This document shows, in pieces, positions 7,432 to 15,473 of a stretch of DNA of 16,588 bases. The notes under the pieces were generated by a model, which made no database searches, was not told where the DNA came from, and was given only the letters and a program-made list of their open reading frames with translations. This stretch comes from CAZUAQ01 sp964618455 (GTDB lineage: Bacteria > Planctomycetota > Phycisphaerae > UBA1845 > PWPN01), in NCBI GenBank assembly GCA_964618455.1, contig CAZUAQ010000084.1, forward strand, positions 1 through 16,588, given 5' to 3'. The number at the start of each line of letters is the position of its first letter. The first letter of the stretch is position 1. Made by a program: the position numbers and the translations under genes.

Positions 7432-7436
7432 GGAGG
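7432..7436 (+). promoter_or_regulatory. Shine-Dalgarno site fixing the TTG start of the MazG-type gene
   Basis: GGAGG lies 6 nt before the TTG at 7443. The ATG at 7430 is out of frame with the conserved protein, and the frame's upstream in-frame start at 7179 lies inside the transpeptidase gene, so this site decides the start. Confidence 0.75.
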
Positions 7437-7442
7437 TCCGGA

Positions 7443-7808
7443 TTGTCCGACCTTCCCGACTTGAACGACGAGTCCACCACGGTCGCGCAATTGCGCGAAC
7501 TCATCGCCCGATTCGTCCGCGCGCGGGACTGGGAGCAGTTCCACGACCCGAAGAATCTTTCCATCGCCATCGCCACCGAAGCGGCCGAATTGATGGAACA
7601 TTTCCGCTGGATCAAGAATGATCCGTCGCGCGAACTCGTGGACGATCCCGAGCAACGCCGCGCCATCGAGGAGGAAGTGGCGGACGTCCTCGCCTTCACG
7701 CTCGCCTTCGCCAATAGCGCGAACATCGATCTCTCCAAGGCACTTCATGACAAAATGGAACGCAACGCGCGGAAGTATCCGGTAGATGAGTATCATGGCA
7801 AGTACTAA
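7443..7808 (+). CDS. Small MazG-type nucleotide pyrophosphohydrolase (RS21-C6/dCTPase-like)
   Basis: This 121-residue all-alpha protein belongs to the MazG/RS21-C6 superfamily. These enzymes hydrolyse NTPs or dNTPs to the monophosphate and pyrophosphate, often to remove non-canonical or excess nucleotides. The Mg-binding signature is visible as E46-A-A-E49 within IATEAAELMEHFRW and E78-V-A-D81 within EEEVADVLAF. The surrounding sequence ARDWEQFHDPKNLSIAIATE and the tail KYPVDEYHGKY are typical of the short dCTPase-like branch. The start is TTG at 7443 with a strong GGAGG 6 nt upstream; a 209-residue version starting at 7179 would overlap most of the transpeptidase C-terminus and is not supported. 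It probably shares a transcript with the transpeptidase gene. It converges on the channel gene with 23 bp between stop codons. Substrate preference is unknown. Confidence 0.9.
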   Translation: MSDLPDLNDESTTVAQLRELIARFVRARDWEQFHDPKNLSIAIATEAAELMEHFRWIKNDPSRELVDDPEQRRAIEEEVADVLAFTLAFANSANIDLSKALHDKMERNARKYPVDEYHGKY

Positions 7809-7831
7809 GCCGTGACGACTCCAGGTCGCGC

Positions 7832-10800
7832 TTACTTTGAATCATCTTGAATGGTCGCACGGTCTTCTTCGCCGGGAGTCTCCGACGGAATTTCAGACTT
7901 CTGCAGGTTTTCCTGCATCGTCACGGGCATCGGCGTGCCGCCCAGGAAACTGAGCGTGCGCTGCGGGAAGGGGATTTCGATCCCGTGCTTGGCGAATTCC
8001 TTCATGATCTCGAAGCGAACCTGAGTCATGAACTCCCATCGGGCCGGCGGCGTGGCGAACCAGCACACCAGGTCGAAAATCAGGGCGCTGTCCGCGAAGT
8101 CGAGGAACCAGACGGTCGGCGTGGGATCCACGAGCACGTTCGGATGTTTGTGGGCGATGCCCAGGAGAATCTTCTTCACTAGGAGAGGGTCAGCGGCGTA
8201 GGAAACACCCACGGTCACCCGGGCCCGGACGATCGTATCCTGCATCGTCCAGTTGGTGACGTTGCTGCTGATGAACTCACTGTTGGGGATCACGATATCG
8301 ATGCCGTCGAAGGAACGGACGTGGGTCGATCGCATCGAAATGCCGCGCACTTCGCCGAGTTGCCCGCCGACATCGATGGTGTCGCCCACCTTGACCTGGC
8401 GCTCGAGAAGGATCATCAGGCCGCTCACGAAATTCACGAAGAGCGGTTGAAGCCCAAGACCGAGCCCAAGGCCGATCGTTCCGAAAAGGACCGCCAACGC
8501 GCCGAAGTCCAACTTCACCGTTTTCATGGCAATAAAGATGGCAACGGCGATGACGGCATAATGCGACAGCGTGGCGATCGCCGTCTGCGCGCCACGGTCG
8601 AGTTGCGGGGAATCGGGAAAAATCTGGGCGTAGAGGTACGCACGGAGTGTGCGCGATGCGAAGATCCCCGCGGCGATCACCACCAGGGCGGTGAGAATCG
8701 CGAGCGGGGTGACCGGATCCTCGGCGCTTGTCAGCGGATAGCGAAGCAGCATGATGATGTCCGAGATCCGAACGCCCCAGATAGGCAGCAGCAGAAATAC
8801 GACGCTGAGCGAGAGTAGAAAACGTGCCAGTTGAAGCACGGTCAGCAGCACCGCCTGCACCTGTCCCGTCGAGACGGCGTCTTCCCTGGTCGCGGATGGA
8901 TCGCTGCCGGCGGCCGGTTGCGTCACGTTCAAATGAATCCACTGGCTGAGCAACTGCCTGAGGAAACCTTCCACACCGAGGACGACGATGGTCAGCACCA
9001 CACCACGAATGAGATACTCGGTGAGCGGAGAATAGCCCATGGCCTGAAGCACGAAGATCGCCGCCACGATCAAGGGAAGCAGGGGCGAGAGATGGACCAG
9101 GAGGGCGAACTCCCAGGGCAGGCCCACCGGCTTGCCCGGCGCGAAATAGCGGCGCCGAACCGTGTACACAAAGGCAATCACGAGGATGATCAGCTTAGCG
9201 ATCAGCCAGCACGTTTCGCGTAGGACCGGCAGCACGTCGATCGCGCGAAAGCCCATCACGATGGGCATGGTTACCCAGAACGCGATCGTCAGGATCCGCA
9301 ACCATCGTCTGTGATAGCGCGCCGTCTCGGTGCGCACGCGCAGCATCCGCCAGACCGGCCGCGTCGCATCGAACAGCGTGTTGATGACCGTTATGGCCAA
9401 CGTACCCAGCAGGCAGGATATCAACAGAATCGTGAGCAACGGAAAAGACGCGCCGGGCGGGCGGAAAACCGTGATGGCAGGCAGCATGACCGCCAATGGA
9501 AGAATCCATCGAGACGATTCGCCCACCACGCGCATCACCTGGTAGTGCGCGCGTTCCCCCAGGTTGGGTTGGCTGCCAGCACCGCCATCCGACGGGACAT
9601 TGGCCAGATCCTGAAGTTCCTCCGAAGCCGCGACGCGGTGCTCGCGCTGCCCCAGGAACTCGGCGCGCTCGCTGCGAAGCTTCGACCGCAGGCGGCGTCC
9701 GAGATAGTACGTCAGCGCCGCCAGCAGGCCGGTATTGATCAGAGTCGGGAGGGGGATGGCGCCGAAATCCCGCAGCGCCCTCTTGTGTTGGACATTCAGG
9801 TTCTCGTAGGCCGGGCCTGAACGATTCCATACCGAAGCGAATTCACGGCTTGCCTCCGTGTAATCGTGCTGGAAGAGATTGGCCTCGGGAATGGACAAGG
9901 CGGTCCACTGCAAGCGGGCCCCGAACCGTTCCCACGATTCAATATGATTCGAGATCATCTCCGTGGCCTGGCTGAGGCGGGAAATCAACTCCTCGTGGGC
10001 GGTCTCCAGCGACTTCAACTCCCCCTCCACTGTGCTGAGGGGGCCGCTCGTAAGTTCCACCTGCTTCTTCCGGGCATCAATCAAGTCCGCGCCGGTCAAT
10101 TGCGTGATCCTCTCATCCAGCGCGGCCCGCCCGATCCGGATCCGATCTTCAATCGCGTCCCGCTGTTCAATCGCCAGCCGCTGCTCCACCAGAGTGTCAT
10201 CCAACTGCTGCTGGAGGTTGACCAGGAGTCGCCGGTCTTCCGCGAGCCGCTCGATCGCGTCGTTGTAGGCTTCGAGGATGCTCTGCCCTTCACGCCGGCC
10301 GAGCGACTCGAGAAAACGCGTGAGATAACGCTCCCCGTTCTCGATCCGCAGGGTCAGGTGCGTCAGGTCCGATGGCGGAAAGCGATGCTGAAGCCGCTGG
10401 GCAAGGTCCTGGGTCTGCGCGACGCCCCTGTTCGCGTCGCGAATCAACTGCCAGTAGAGCTTTTCGTATTCTCGGAGATCTTCCCTGGCAAGTTGCTCCT
10501 CCGCATTCTTGACGGCCGATTCCGCCCGGCGGGTTTCGAGTCGCGCCCGGTAGGCCTGGATACTCTCGACCAGCGGGGTCAGCGCCGCGATGCTGTCGGC
10601 GCCCCGCTGTGTCTCCAGCTTCAGCAGAAGATCGGTGTCCCCCAGGGCGGCGGCACGGACCAGTTCCAGGTTGTGACGCCACTCCAGGATCGCCTTGGTG
10701 ATGAGCAGACGCTCGCGCGCTTCGTTGGACCCGGCCTCGTTGAGTTGCGTCGGGAGCTGGTCCAGATAGGCGTTCAGCCGTTCCAGCGTCTGCGTCACGG

Positions 10801-11461
10801 ATTTCTTCGTGGCCGCCACACGCGCGGGAAGGTTCGCGGACTGTGTTTCGCGCAGCGTTTGCGCGTTGACCATTTCATCCAGTTCGCCCCGGTACTCGGA
10901 GAGCGCCCGTAGCACGGCATCGCGACTGGATTCGATCAGGAACCGCCATTGCGGGGGCTTACGTTCCCGGTAGTCCTTCTCCAACTCCTGCCAGGCGCGG
11001 ATCTGATTCGACAGCGACTCGATCGACTCATCCTTGCCCAGGGTCTTGATCCGCGCACGCGTCTTCTGCCAGCTCAGCAATTCGTTCAGGTACGTCGTGA
11101 GGATATCGACGCGGCTCGTGGACTCTCCGTCGATTTCCACCTCCCCGGCCGGCGCCGTCGCCGGCGCCGTGGTGGCGGGTTCTGTCGTGGGGCGCAGTTC
11201 TTCCAGACGCTTGCGCACCATTTCGATGCGCGCCTGCAATTCATCATCGGTGGTCGGCGCCTTGAGGATTCGCGGCGTGATCTGCTCGGTCACCACGGTG
11301 CTGGTGTCCGGTTCGTTCGAGGGGGGACTTTCGTTGATGGAAGCCCCGTCTGCCGGGCTGGGATTCGTCTCCGGCGTTTGCGCCAAGATGACCGGGGAGA
11401 GCGGCCCCCAGACCAATCCCATCGCCAGCAACCAGCGTATCACCCCGCCGAGGCAACTCAT
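7832..11461 (-). CDS. Large MscK/KefA-type mechanosensitive ion channel
   Basis: The 1209-residue inner-membrane protein should open under membrane tension to release solutes during osmotic downshock. A signal peptide (MSCLGGVIRWLLAMGLVWGP, cleavage near ILA-Q) leads into an acidic Pro/Thr-rich segment. A long periplasmic helical, coiled-coil-rich region follows (about residues 60-560), with many Leu/Glu/Arg heptad-like runs. About ten or eleven membrane helices begin near residue 565. The MscS core begins with the glycine-rich pore helix (GALAVLFGTIGLGLGLGLQP), followed by FVNFVSGLMILLERQVKVGD near residue 1020, the beta domain (GEVRGISMRSTHVRSFDG, IVIPNSEFISSNVTNW) and the C-terminal alpha/beta part. 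Size and layout match E. coli MscK/YjeP rather than the 286-residue MscS. The ATG at 11461 has AAGGA 8 nt upstream; an in-frame ATG at 11548 would add 29 non-hydrophobic residues before the signal. Potassium dependence cannot be inferred. Confidence 0.92.
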   Translation of the reverse strand: MSCLGGVIRWLLAMGLVWGPLSPVILAQTPETNPSPADGASINESPPSNEPDTSTVVTEQITPRILKAPTTDDELQARIEMVRKRLEELRPTTEPATTAPATAPAGEVEIDGESTSRVDILTTYLNELLSWQKTRARIKTLGKDESIESLSNQIRAWQELEKDYRERKPPQWRFLIESSRDAVLRALSEYRGELDEMVNAQTLRETQSANLPARVAATKKSVTQTLERLNAYLDQLPTQLNEAGSNEARERLLITKAILEWRHNLELVRAAALGDTDLLLKLETQRGADSIAALTPLVESIQAYRARLETRRAESAVKNAEEQLAREDLREYEKLYWQLIRDANRGVAQTQDLAQRLQHRFPPSDLTHLTLRIENGERYLTRFLESLGRREGQSILEAYNDAIERLAEDRRLLVNLQQQLDDTLVEQRLAIEQRDAIEDRIRIGRAALDERITQLTGADLIDARKKQVELTSGPLSTVEGELKSLETAHEELISRLSQATEMISNHIESWERFGARLQWTALSIPEANLFQHDYTEASREFASVWNRSGPAYENLNVQHKRALRDFGAIPLPTLINTGLLAALTYYLGRRLRSKLRSERAEFLGQREHRVAASEELQDLANVPSDGGAGSQPNLGERAHYQVMRVVGESSRWILPLAVMLPAITVFRPPGASFPLLTILLISCLLGTLAITVINTLFDATRPVWRMLRVRTETARYHRRWLRILTIAFWVTMPIVMGFRAIDVLPVLRETCWLIAKLIILVIAFVYTVRRRYFAPGKPVGLPWEFALLVHLSPLLPLIVAAIFVLQAMGYSPLTEYLIRGVVLTIVVLGVEGFLRQLLSQWIHLNVTQPAAGSDPSATREDAVSTGQVQAVLLTVLQLARFLLSLSVVFLLLPIWGVRISDIIMLLRYPLTSAEDPVTPLAILTALVVIAAGIFASRTLRAYLYAQIFPDSPQLDRGAQTAIATLSHYAVIAVAIFIAMKTVKLDFGALAVLFGTIGLGLGLGLQPLFVNFVSGLMILLERQVKVGDTIDVGGQLGEVRGISMRSTHVRSFDGIDIVIPNSEFISSNVTNWTMQDTIVRARVTVGVSYAADPLLVKKILLGIAHKHPNVLVDPTPTVWFLDFADSALIFDLVCWFATPPARWEFMTQVRFEIMKEFAKHGIEIPFPQRTLSFLGGTPMPVTMQENLQKSEIPSETPGEEDRATIQDDSK

Positions 11462-11518
11462 GCCATCCGTCCTTCCGCGCTTTGAATGGGAGTGCGTACG
11501 AGCTCGGTCACGTCGGCA

Positions 11519-11548
11519 AGTATAGCACGCGCACGAATCGACGAACAA
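11519..11548 (-). promoter_or_regulatory. Sigma70-like promoter of the mechanosensitive channel gene
   Basis: On the minus strand, TTGTTC (11543-11548) and TATACT (11519-11524) are 18 bp apart, about 55 nt upstream of the ATG at 11461. TATACT matches the -10 consensus at five of six positions. The -35 box lies inside GGGAATTGTTC (11543-11553), an 11-mer that recurs in the GH38 promoter region. Confidence 0.5.
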
Positions 11549-11681
11549 TTCCCTCCTGGAATGCGCCTTTCGGCCATGGAAGTTCAGGAAGAATCGAGGC
11601 TGACGATGTGAACCAAGGCTGGCGACATGTTGTCGGCGTCACTGCCGGGAGCAGGTTCCCCTCACCGCAGAACCTCCCCCC

Positions 11682-11725
11682 AAAAAGAGAGCGGGCCCGG
11701 CCGCCATGAAGACGACCAGGCCCGC
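11682..11725 (-). terminator. Intrinsic terminator of the dockerin-repeat gene
   Basis: On the minus strand a 13-bp stem (GCGGGCCTGGTCG paired with CGGCCGGGCCCGC, including U-G pairs) encloses a 9-nt loop and is followed by TCTCTTTTTG. The arms are 11713-11725 and 11691-11703. It lies about 40 nt after the stop at 11767. Confidence 0.8.
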
Positions 11726-11766
11726 GGGTAGTGCCGTATGCGATTCTCAGACCAGAGCGTCAGTCC

Positions 11767-14700
11767 TTACGGACAGGTGGCCGAGCCACCCACCTGAGCC
11801 TTGATCTCCGACAGGTCGATGACCGTCAGACCGTTCGACAGTTCGACATCCTTCTGAGCGTTGCCGGCCACGACGGTGCCGTTCGTCCCTCCGGTGATGT
11901 CCGTCTTGGCTTCCGACAGGTCGATGACCGTCACACCACCGCTGGCATTCACGTCACCCTTGATGTTCAGGCCCTGGATGACCGAGACGGAGCTCAGCGA
12001 GAGGCTGACGATTTCGATCTCGACACAGCTGTCATCGGAACCGCCCGACAGCGCAACTTCGTACGCGTTGCCGCCCAGGTCGGTGACCGAGTCGCACGAA
12101 TCCGTGCCCTGGTTGACCTGGATGTTCGAGCAGTCGATCGATACCGGGGCATCGAAGGTCAGCACCAGGCGCTCGATGCCGCCTTCACGCGACTCGACGC
12201 CCGCACCAGCCGTACCGGCAGGATTCGGGTACAGCTCGATGTCATAGTCATCGGTGCCACCGTGCAGCTTACGCGAGACCGCCGAGACCAGCGCCGGCTC
12301 GACAATGACCAGGAGGGCCTCGTCATCGGCATCGACGTCGCCGTCGCAGTCCAGGTCGCCCTGGCTGTAGAGCGTGCCGGTGCCGAGATTGCCCTGCAGG
12401 ATCGCCAGGTCGTCGGCATCGACATCGCAGTCGAGGTCGAGGTCGCCGATGGCGGTCTTGAGGATGACGGTGACCAGCTCGGTCACGTCGGCCTTGGTCA
12501 CCAGGCAGTCGCCGTTCATGTCGGCGCTCAGGTCGCTGAACAGGGCCTGCTCGAGGGTGCTGTAGTCACCGGCCTGGAGCATCTGGGCGACGTAGTCGAC
12601 GTCCTTCAGATCGATGATGCCATCCCAACCGAGCGGGGGACCGCCGGCCGTCGGACGACGGTAATCCATGTCCATACCGGCCACGTCACCGCGGAAGTCA
12701 CCCAGCGCGTAGCCCTTGCCCGTCGCGATCATGCTGTCGATCGAGGTGGGCAGCGAGAACAGCGGGTTCTGGCAGACACCGGCGATCGGGGCCTGCGGAA
12801 TGAGGATACGACGACGGGAGTCGGCCCAGGGCAGCCAGTCGCGGCTGTCCGCAACCGGGTTGCTCAGGTTATCCGTCGCGGGACCGTGGGCCAGGATGGC
12901 GGTGTCGATCGCAATCGCACCGGCCTTGCGATCCAGCTTGTCCGTGTTCGGGTCGATGGCCAGACCGTCCATCCAGTAACGCAGGTCTTCCTTGCTCAGG
13001 TCGCCGTCATGATTGAAGTCGGCGATGACTTCCGGAATGCTCACGTCGACGGTCATGTCGCCGGTCGAACCCGCACCGTTGCGGTGATTGTTGCGCGGCT
13101 GGTAGTACGCCTGCACCAGTTCATCGGCGTCGAGCAGGTCACGCGCGCCGTCATCGTTCATGTCACCGGTCTTGGCATTCTCGGCCGACAGATCCTCATC
13201 GCCCTCGACGATGTTCCAGTTGGCGCCGTCGGGGTAGACGTAGCCGGTGCTGAGCACACCCTGGGCATCCGAGTACATGTTCGGATTGGGATCGGCGGGG
13301 TAGCCGGGGTTCTTGACCGGGTCACCCGGGAAACCGGGATTCTGCTGACGGACCGGGGTGCGGTTCGCATCGTTGGCGAAGCCGTAGGCCTCGACCACGG
13401 TGGTGTTCTCGTTACGCACGACTTCCTGCAGCGGCTGATTCACCGTCTGGGCGACGAAGTTGTCCGGATCGAGCAACTGGGGAACCGCGTCAATGCCCGC
13501 GACCGGGAAGTAGTTCAGGGCCAGGAACTCGCCCGGCATGAACAGGTTGTCATCATCGGTCGGCACCGAGGCGAAGGCCGCGACGCTGTCGTTGATGTTG
13601 TTGAGGTAGCCGGCTGCCGCCTGGTTCGGCATGAAGTCGGGCGCGGCAGCACTCGACTGAGCGGGGTTGCCGCGGCTCACGAACGTGGCGAGGCCACCGA
13701 GCTGGTACGCGCTGTCGGGATCGGCATTGTCCAGCACCGAGTCCACCGACGGGCGCACGAACTGCGTGCCGCCGCGATCGTCAAACTTGACGTTCAGGAT
13801 TTCGTACTTGCCGGAGGCGGCATCCACGGCGGCACGGCTGCCACCGACCAGACCCGTGTAACCGACGCCGAGGCGGTGGTTTTGCACACCGGCTTCCAGG
13901 AGGCTCGAACCGCCGCAGTTACCCGACTGGGTGTCGGGGCCGACGATGAAGGCCTCGGTGACGCTTTCCTTCTTGCCCTGGTTGTCGCCACGGCCCCAGG
14001 CGGGATCGATACCGCTGGAGTTCATCATGCCGTTCCGGGTACCCGAGCCGACATCACGAGGACCGGCCTGCAGGTTCTCACCGTTCGGCATACGACCGGT
14101 GGTAAAGAGCATCTGAAGCTGCGTCATGCAGACATCTTCGAGGCACGTGCCGACGTTGGCGATGTAGACGATCGGCGCCCACGCCACGGTGTTGTCGAAG
14201 ATCGTGTTGGCATCGGGGGCACCGGTGTTCTGGTTGAGGAACACCGGAGGATTGCCACCGGGGCCGTCGCAGTCGCGCTCGAGGAACTGAAGCTGGCTGA
14301 TGAAGCCGCTGTTCGAGGGGACCGGGTTCAGACCGTAACCGGGGGCGACGGGCGTATTGTTCCACGTCCCCGAACCGGCGACGGCGGTACCGAAGCTGCC
14401 CGGCACGTCCAGGATCGCCAGGTCGATGCCTTCGGGTGTCTGCGGAGTACCACTGGCATCGGCAAAAGGACCGCCCCACAGGGTGGCGCCTTCCGCGGCC
14501 CACTCGAAGCGGTTCAGAAGACCGGTCTCCGAGGGGATGGTCGTCGGGATGTCCCCGCAGAGCTGGAAGTCGATGAACTCGTTGTACCCGTTGATCGAAC
14601 CGACCGAACGGATGTGGACACGCATTTCCGACGTGATGTTGTCACCGCCGTTGGTCAGCGTGTTGGCCAGCTGATCGGTGAACGGAAACGACGGGCTGAA

Positions 14701-14925
14701 GCCGAACACGTTGTCCCCATCGACATCGATGAAGTCATTCGTGCCCGCCGGCGAGATCTCCAGCGGCTCCAGCAGTGTCGCACCCGAGATGCTGACCTCG
14801 CAATCCGTGGCGGTCACAAAGCCATTGTTCGTGGGATCGCAGTTCACGTCCGCCAGCGCCTGGCTGCTGATGCAACCGGCGATCGCGGCCGCGGCGATCC
14901 ACATTCCCATTCTTCTTTCCATCAT
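11767..14925 (-). CDS. Secreted protein with PstS-like binding domain and multiple dockerin-like repeats
   Basis: The 1052-residue product has no name I recognise. A signal peptide (MMERRMGMWIAAAAIAGCIS, cleavage near ALA-D) is followed by a domain resembling phosphate-type periplasmic binding proteins: VSISGATLLEPL, later RDVGSGTRNGMMNSSGIDPA (PstS-like SGT loop) and LGVGYTGLVGG (cf. the GAIGYV segment). Dockerin/EF-hand motifs follow: GDMNDDGARDLLDADE (about 588), ADFNHDGDLSKED (635), GWDGIIDLKD (771), ADMNGDCLVTKAD (801), GDLDLDCDVDADD (828), GDLDCDGDVDADD (855), and a C-terminal pair near 990 and 1025 (GDVNASGG, KDVELSNG) that has lost several Ca ligands. A beta-rich segment lies between about 870 and 985. 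The ATG at 14925 has AGGAG 7 nt upstream; an in-frame start at 14979 exists but lacks this. IAGC in the signal could act as a lipobox instead. Probable role: a calcium-stabilised extracellular or surface protein, ligand unknown. Confidence 0.8.
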   Translation of the reverse strand: MMERRMGMWIAAAAIAGCISSQALADVNCDPTNNGFVTATDCEVSISGATLLEPLEISPAGTNDFIDVDGDNVFGFSPSFPFTDQLANTLTNGGDNITSEMRVHIRSVGSINGYNEFIDFQLCGDIPTTIPSETGLLNRFEWAAEGATLWGGPFADASGTPQTPEGIDLAILDVPGSFGTAVAGSGTWNNTPVAPGYGLNPVPSNSGFISQLQFLERDCDGPGGNPPVFLNQNTGAPDANTIFDNTVAWAPIVYIANVGTCLEDVCMTQLQMLFTTGRMPNGENLQAGPRDVGSGTRNGMMNSSGIDPAWGRGDNQGKKESVTEAFIVGPDTQSGNCGGSSLLEAGVQNHRLGVGYTGLVGGSRAAVDAASGKYEILNVKFDDRGGTQFVRPSVDSVLDNADPDSAYQLGGLATFVSRGNPAQSSAAAPDFMPNQAAAGYLNNINDSVAAFASVPTDDDNLFMPGEFLALNYFPVAGIDAVPQLLDPDNFVAQTVNQPLQEVVRNENTTVVEAYGFANDANRTPVRQQNPGFPGDPVKNPGYPADPNPNMYSDAQGVLSTGYVYPDGANWNIVEGDEDLSAENAKTGDMNDDGARDLLDADELVQAYYQPRNNHRNGAGSTGDMTVDVSIPEVIADFNHDGDLSKEDLRYWMDGLAIDPNTDKLDRKAGAIAIDTAILAHGPATDNLSNPVADSRDWLPWADSRRRILIPQAPIAGVCQNPLFSLPTSIDSMIATGKGYALGDFRGDVAGMDMDYRRPTAGGPPLGWDGIIDLKDVDYVAQMLQAGDYSTLEQALFSDLSADMNGDCLVTKADVTELVTVILKTAIGDLDLDCDVDADDLAILQGNLGTGTLYSQGDLDCDGDVDADDEALLVIVEPALVSAVSRKLHGGTDDYDIELYPNPAGTAGAGVESREGGIERLVLTFDAPVSIDCSNIQVNQGTDSCDSVTDLGGNAYEVALSGGSDDSCVEIEIVSLSLSSVSVIQGLNIKGDVNASGGVTVIDLSEAKTDITGGTNGTVVAGNAQKDVELSNGLTVIDLSEIKAQVGGSATCP
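11807..11933 (-). repeat. Direct repeat (22 bp, twice) in the C-terminal dockerin pair
   Basis: The same 22 bases occur at 11807-11828 and 11912-11933, 105 bp (35 codons) apart and in frame. They encode VTVIDLSE and LTVIDLSE in the last two dockerin-like motifs, showing that the pair arose by tandem duplication or has been kept alike by conversion. Confidence 0.85.
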
Positions 14926-14932
14926 GTGTGTT

Positions 14933-14937
14933 CTCCT
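14933..14937 (-). promoter_or_regulatory. Shine-Dalgarno site of the dockerin-repeat gene
   Basis: AGGAG on the minus strand, 7 nt before the ATG at 14925 in the context AAAAGGAGAACACAC. It selects the first ATG of an ATGATG pair and argues against in-frame starts at 14946 and 14979. Confidence 0.75.
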
Positions 14938-15198
14938 TTTGATCATGATGAACGATGATCCCTTAATCTCACTTCGCACTCCTCATCAAGAGTGCGTTCA
15001 CGATTCATTTGAGCCATTTCACCGACGAGTCCGGTGGCCTCGGCCGTTTCGGATCGACCCACAGTCCGTCCTGGATGAACACAGGGACAACTGGAGAGGA
15101 ACTCTCCGATTCACGCGTAGACGATGTCAGGCTTGTCTCTGGCGGCTCGTCCGAGGCGATGATCGAGTTGAGATTCCCGCGTGGAAATTCACTCGCAA

Positions 15199-15215
15199 GC
15201 GCAGAATTTCTGCGC
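15199..15215. promoter_or_regulatory. 17-nt palindrome, operator-like
   Basis: GCGCAGAATTTCTGCGC is a perfect 8-bp inverted repeat around a single central T. It lies about 275 bp upstream of the dockerin gene start, with no gene over it. A protein-binding role is inferred only from symmetry. Confidence 0.3.
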
Positions 15216-15426
15216 GCACCTCGTCCGCTGCCCTTCTCCTCTCCTCTTTAAATCAGGAAGGGGGATTCACTTCTCGTGCTTCAGATGCCGGATCGACCTT
15301 CGCCTTGATCCGATCCGTGATTCTCGCTTCTTGCCGTTTCCTGAGACGAAGGGGGCACCATTCCGCCCGCTCCGCCGCATTCACCTGGATGAGTTCGCAT
15401 CTGCCTGATGCACACCCGGGTGATCG

Positions 15427-15462
15427 CGATGGCGGGGCGCCCGTGGCGGCGCCCCGCCATCG
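15427..15462 (-). terminator. GC-rich hairpin after the prepilin-like gene
   Basis: A perfect 15-bp stem (CGATGGCGGGGCGCC at 15427-15441 and its complement at 15448-15462) with a 6-nt loop starts 11 nt after the stop of the minus-strand gene. There is no T-run on either side, so it is not a classic intrinsic terminator. It could end transcription without a U-tract or protect the mRNA 3' end. Confidence 0.6.
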
Positions 15463-15473
15463 AGATTCGTCCA

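Larger units (their letters stand above)
11462..11766. other. Intergenic region between channel gene and dockerin gene
   Basis: About 305 bp. The left part holds the channel gene's Shine-Dalgarno site (11470-11474) and promoter (11519-11548). The right part holds the terminator of the dockerin gene (11682-11725). I see no credible gene, RNA or repeat in the middle, roughly 11560-11680. Confidence 0.7.
14926..15473. other. 548-bp intergenic region upstream of the dockerin gene
   Basis: Next to the dockerin gene are its Shine-Dalgarno site (CTCCT on +, 14933-14937) and two small inverted repeats: GATCAT/ATGATC (14941-14946 and 14955-14960) and CGCACTC/GAGTGCG (14975-14981 and 14990-14996). In the middle there is a 17-nt palindrome at 15199-15215. 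At the right is the hairpin of the prepilin gene (15427-15462). Several short open frames exist, but none has a family resemblance or a good start. No clear promoter was found for the dockerin gene. Confidence 0.6.

Noticed and set aside
9866..10912. A 348-codon open frame on the plus strand
   Set aside because: It is antisense to the coiled-coil part of the channel gene and explained by its Glu/Arg/Leu codon use.
14851..14925. Lipobox (IAGC) in the dockerin protein signal
   Set aside because: The hydrophobic run continues past the Cys to a good ALA-D cleavage site, so a type I signal is more likely, though lipidation is not excluded.
11731..14958. A 1075-codon open frame on the plus strand
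   Set aside because: It is antisense to the dockerin gene. Its translation is a low-complexity Val/Asp/Arg/His mixture without any family motif, as expected opposite Asp/Gly/Asn-rich codons in high-GC DNA.
15129..15221. A possible 30-residue minus-strand peptide after a purine-rich AGGAGAGGAG
   Set aside because: The start would be GTG, the spacing from the purine run is too long, and the peptide is Arg/Ser-rich without features.
15009..15251. An 80-codon plus-strand frame in the intergenic region
   Set aside because: Ser/Arg/Gly-rich, no motif, no strong Shine-Dalgarno site, and no hydrophobic segment or homology that I recognise.
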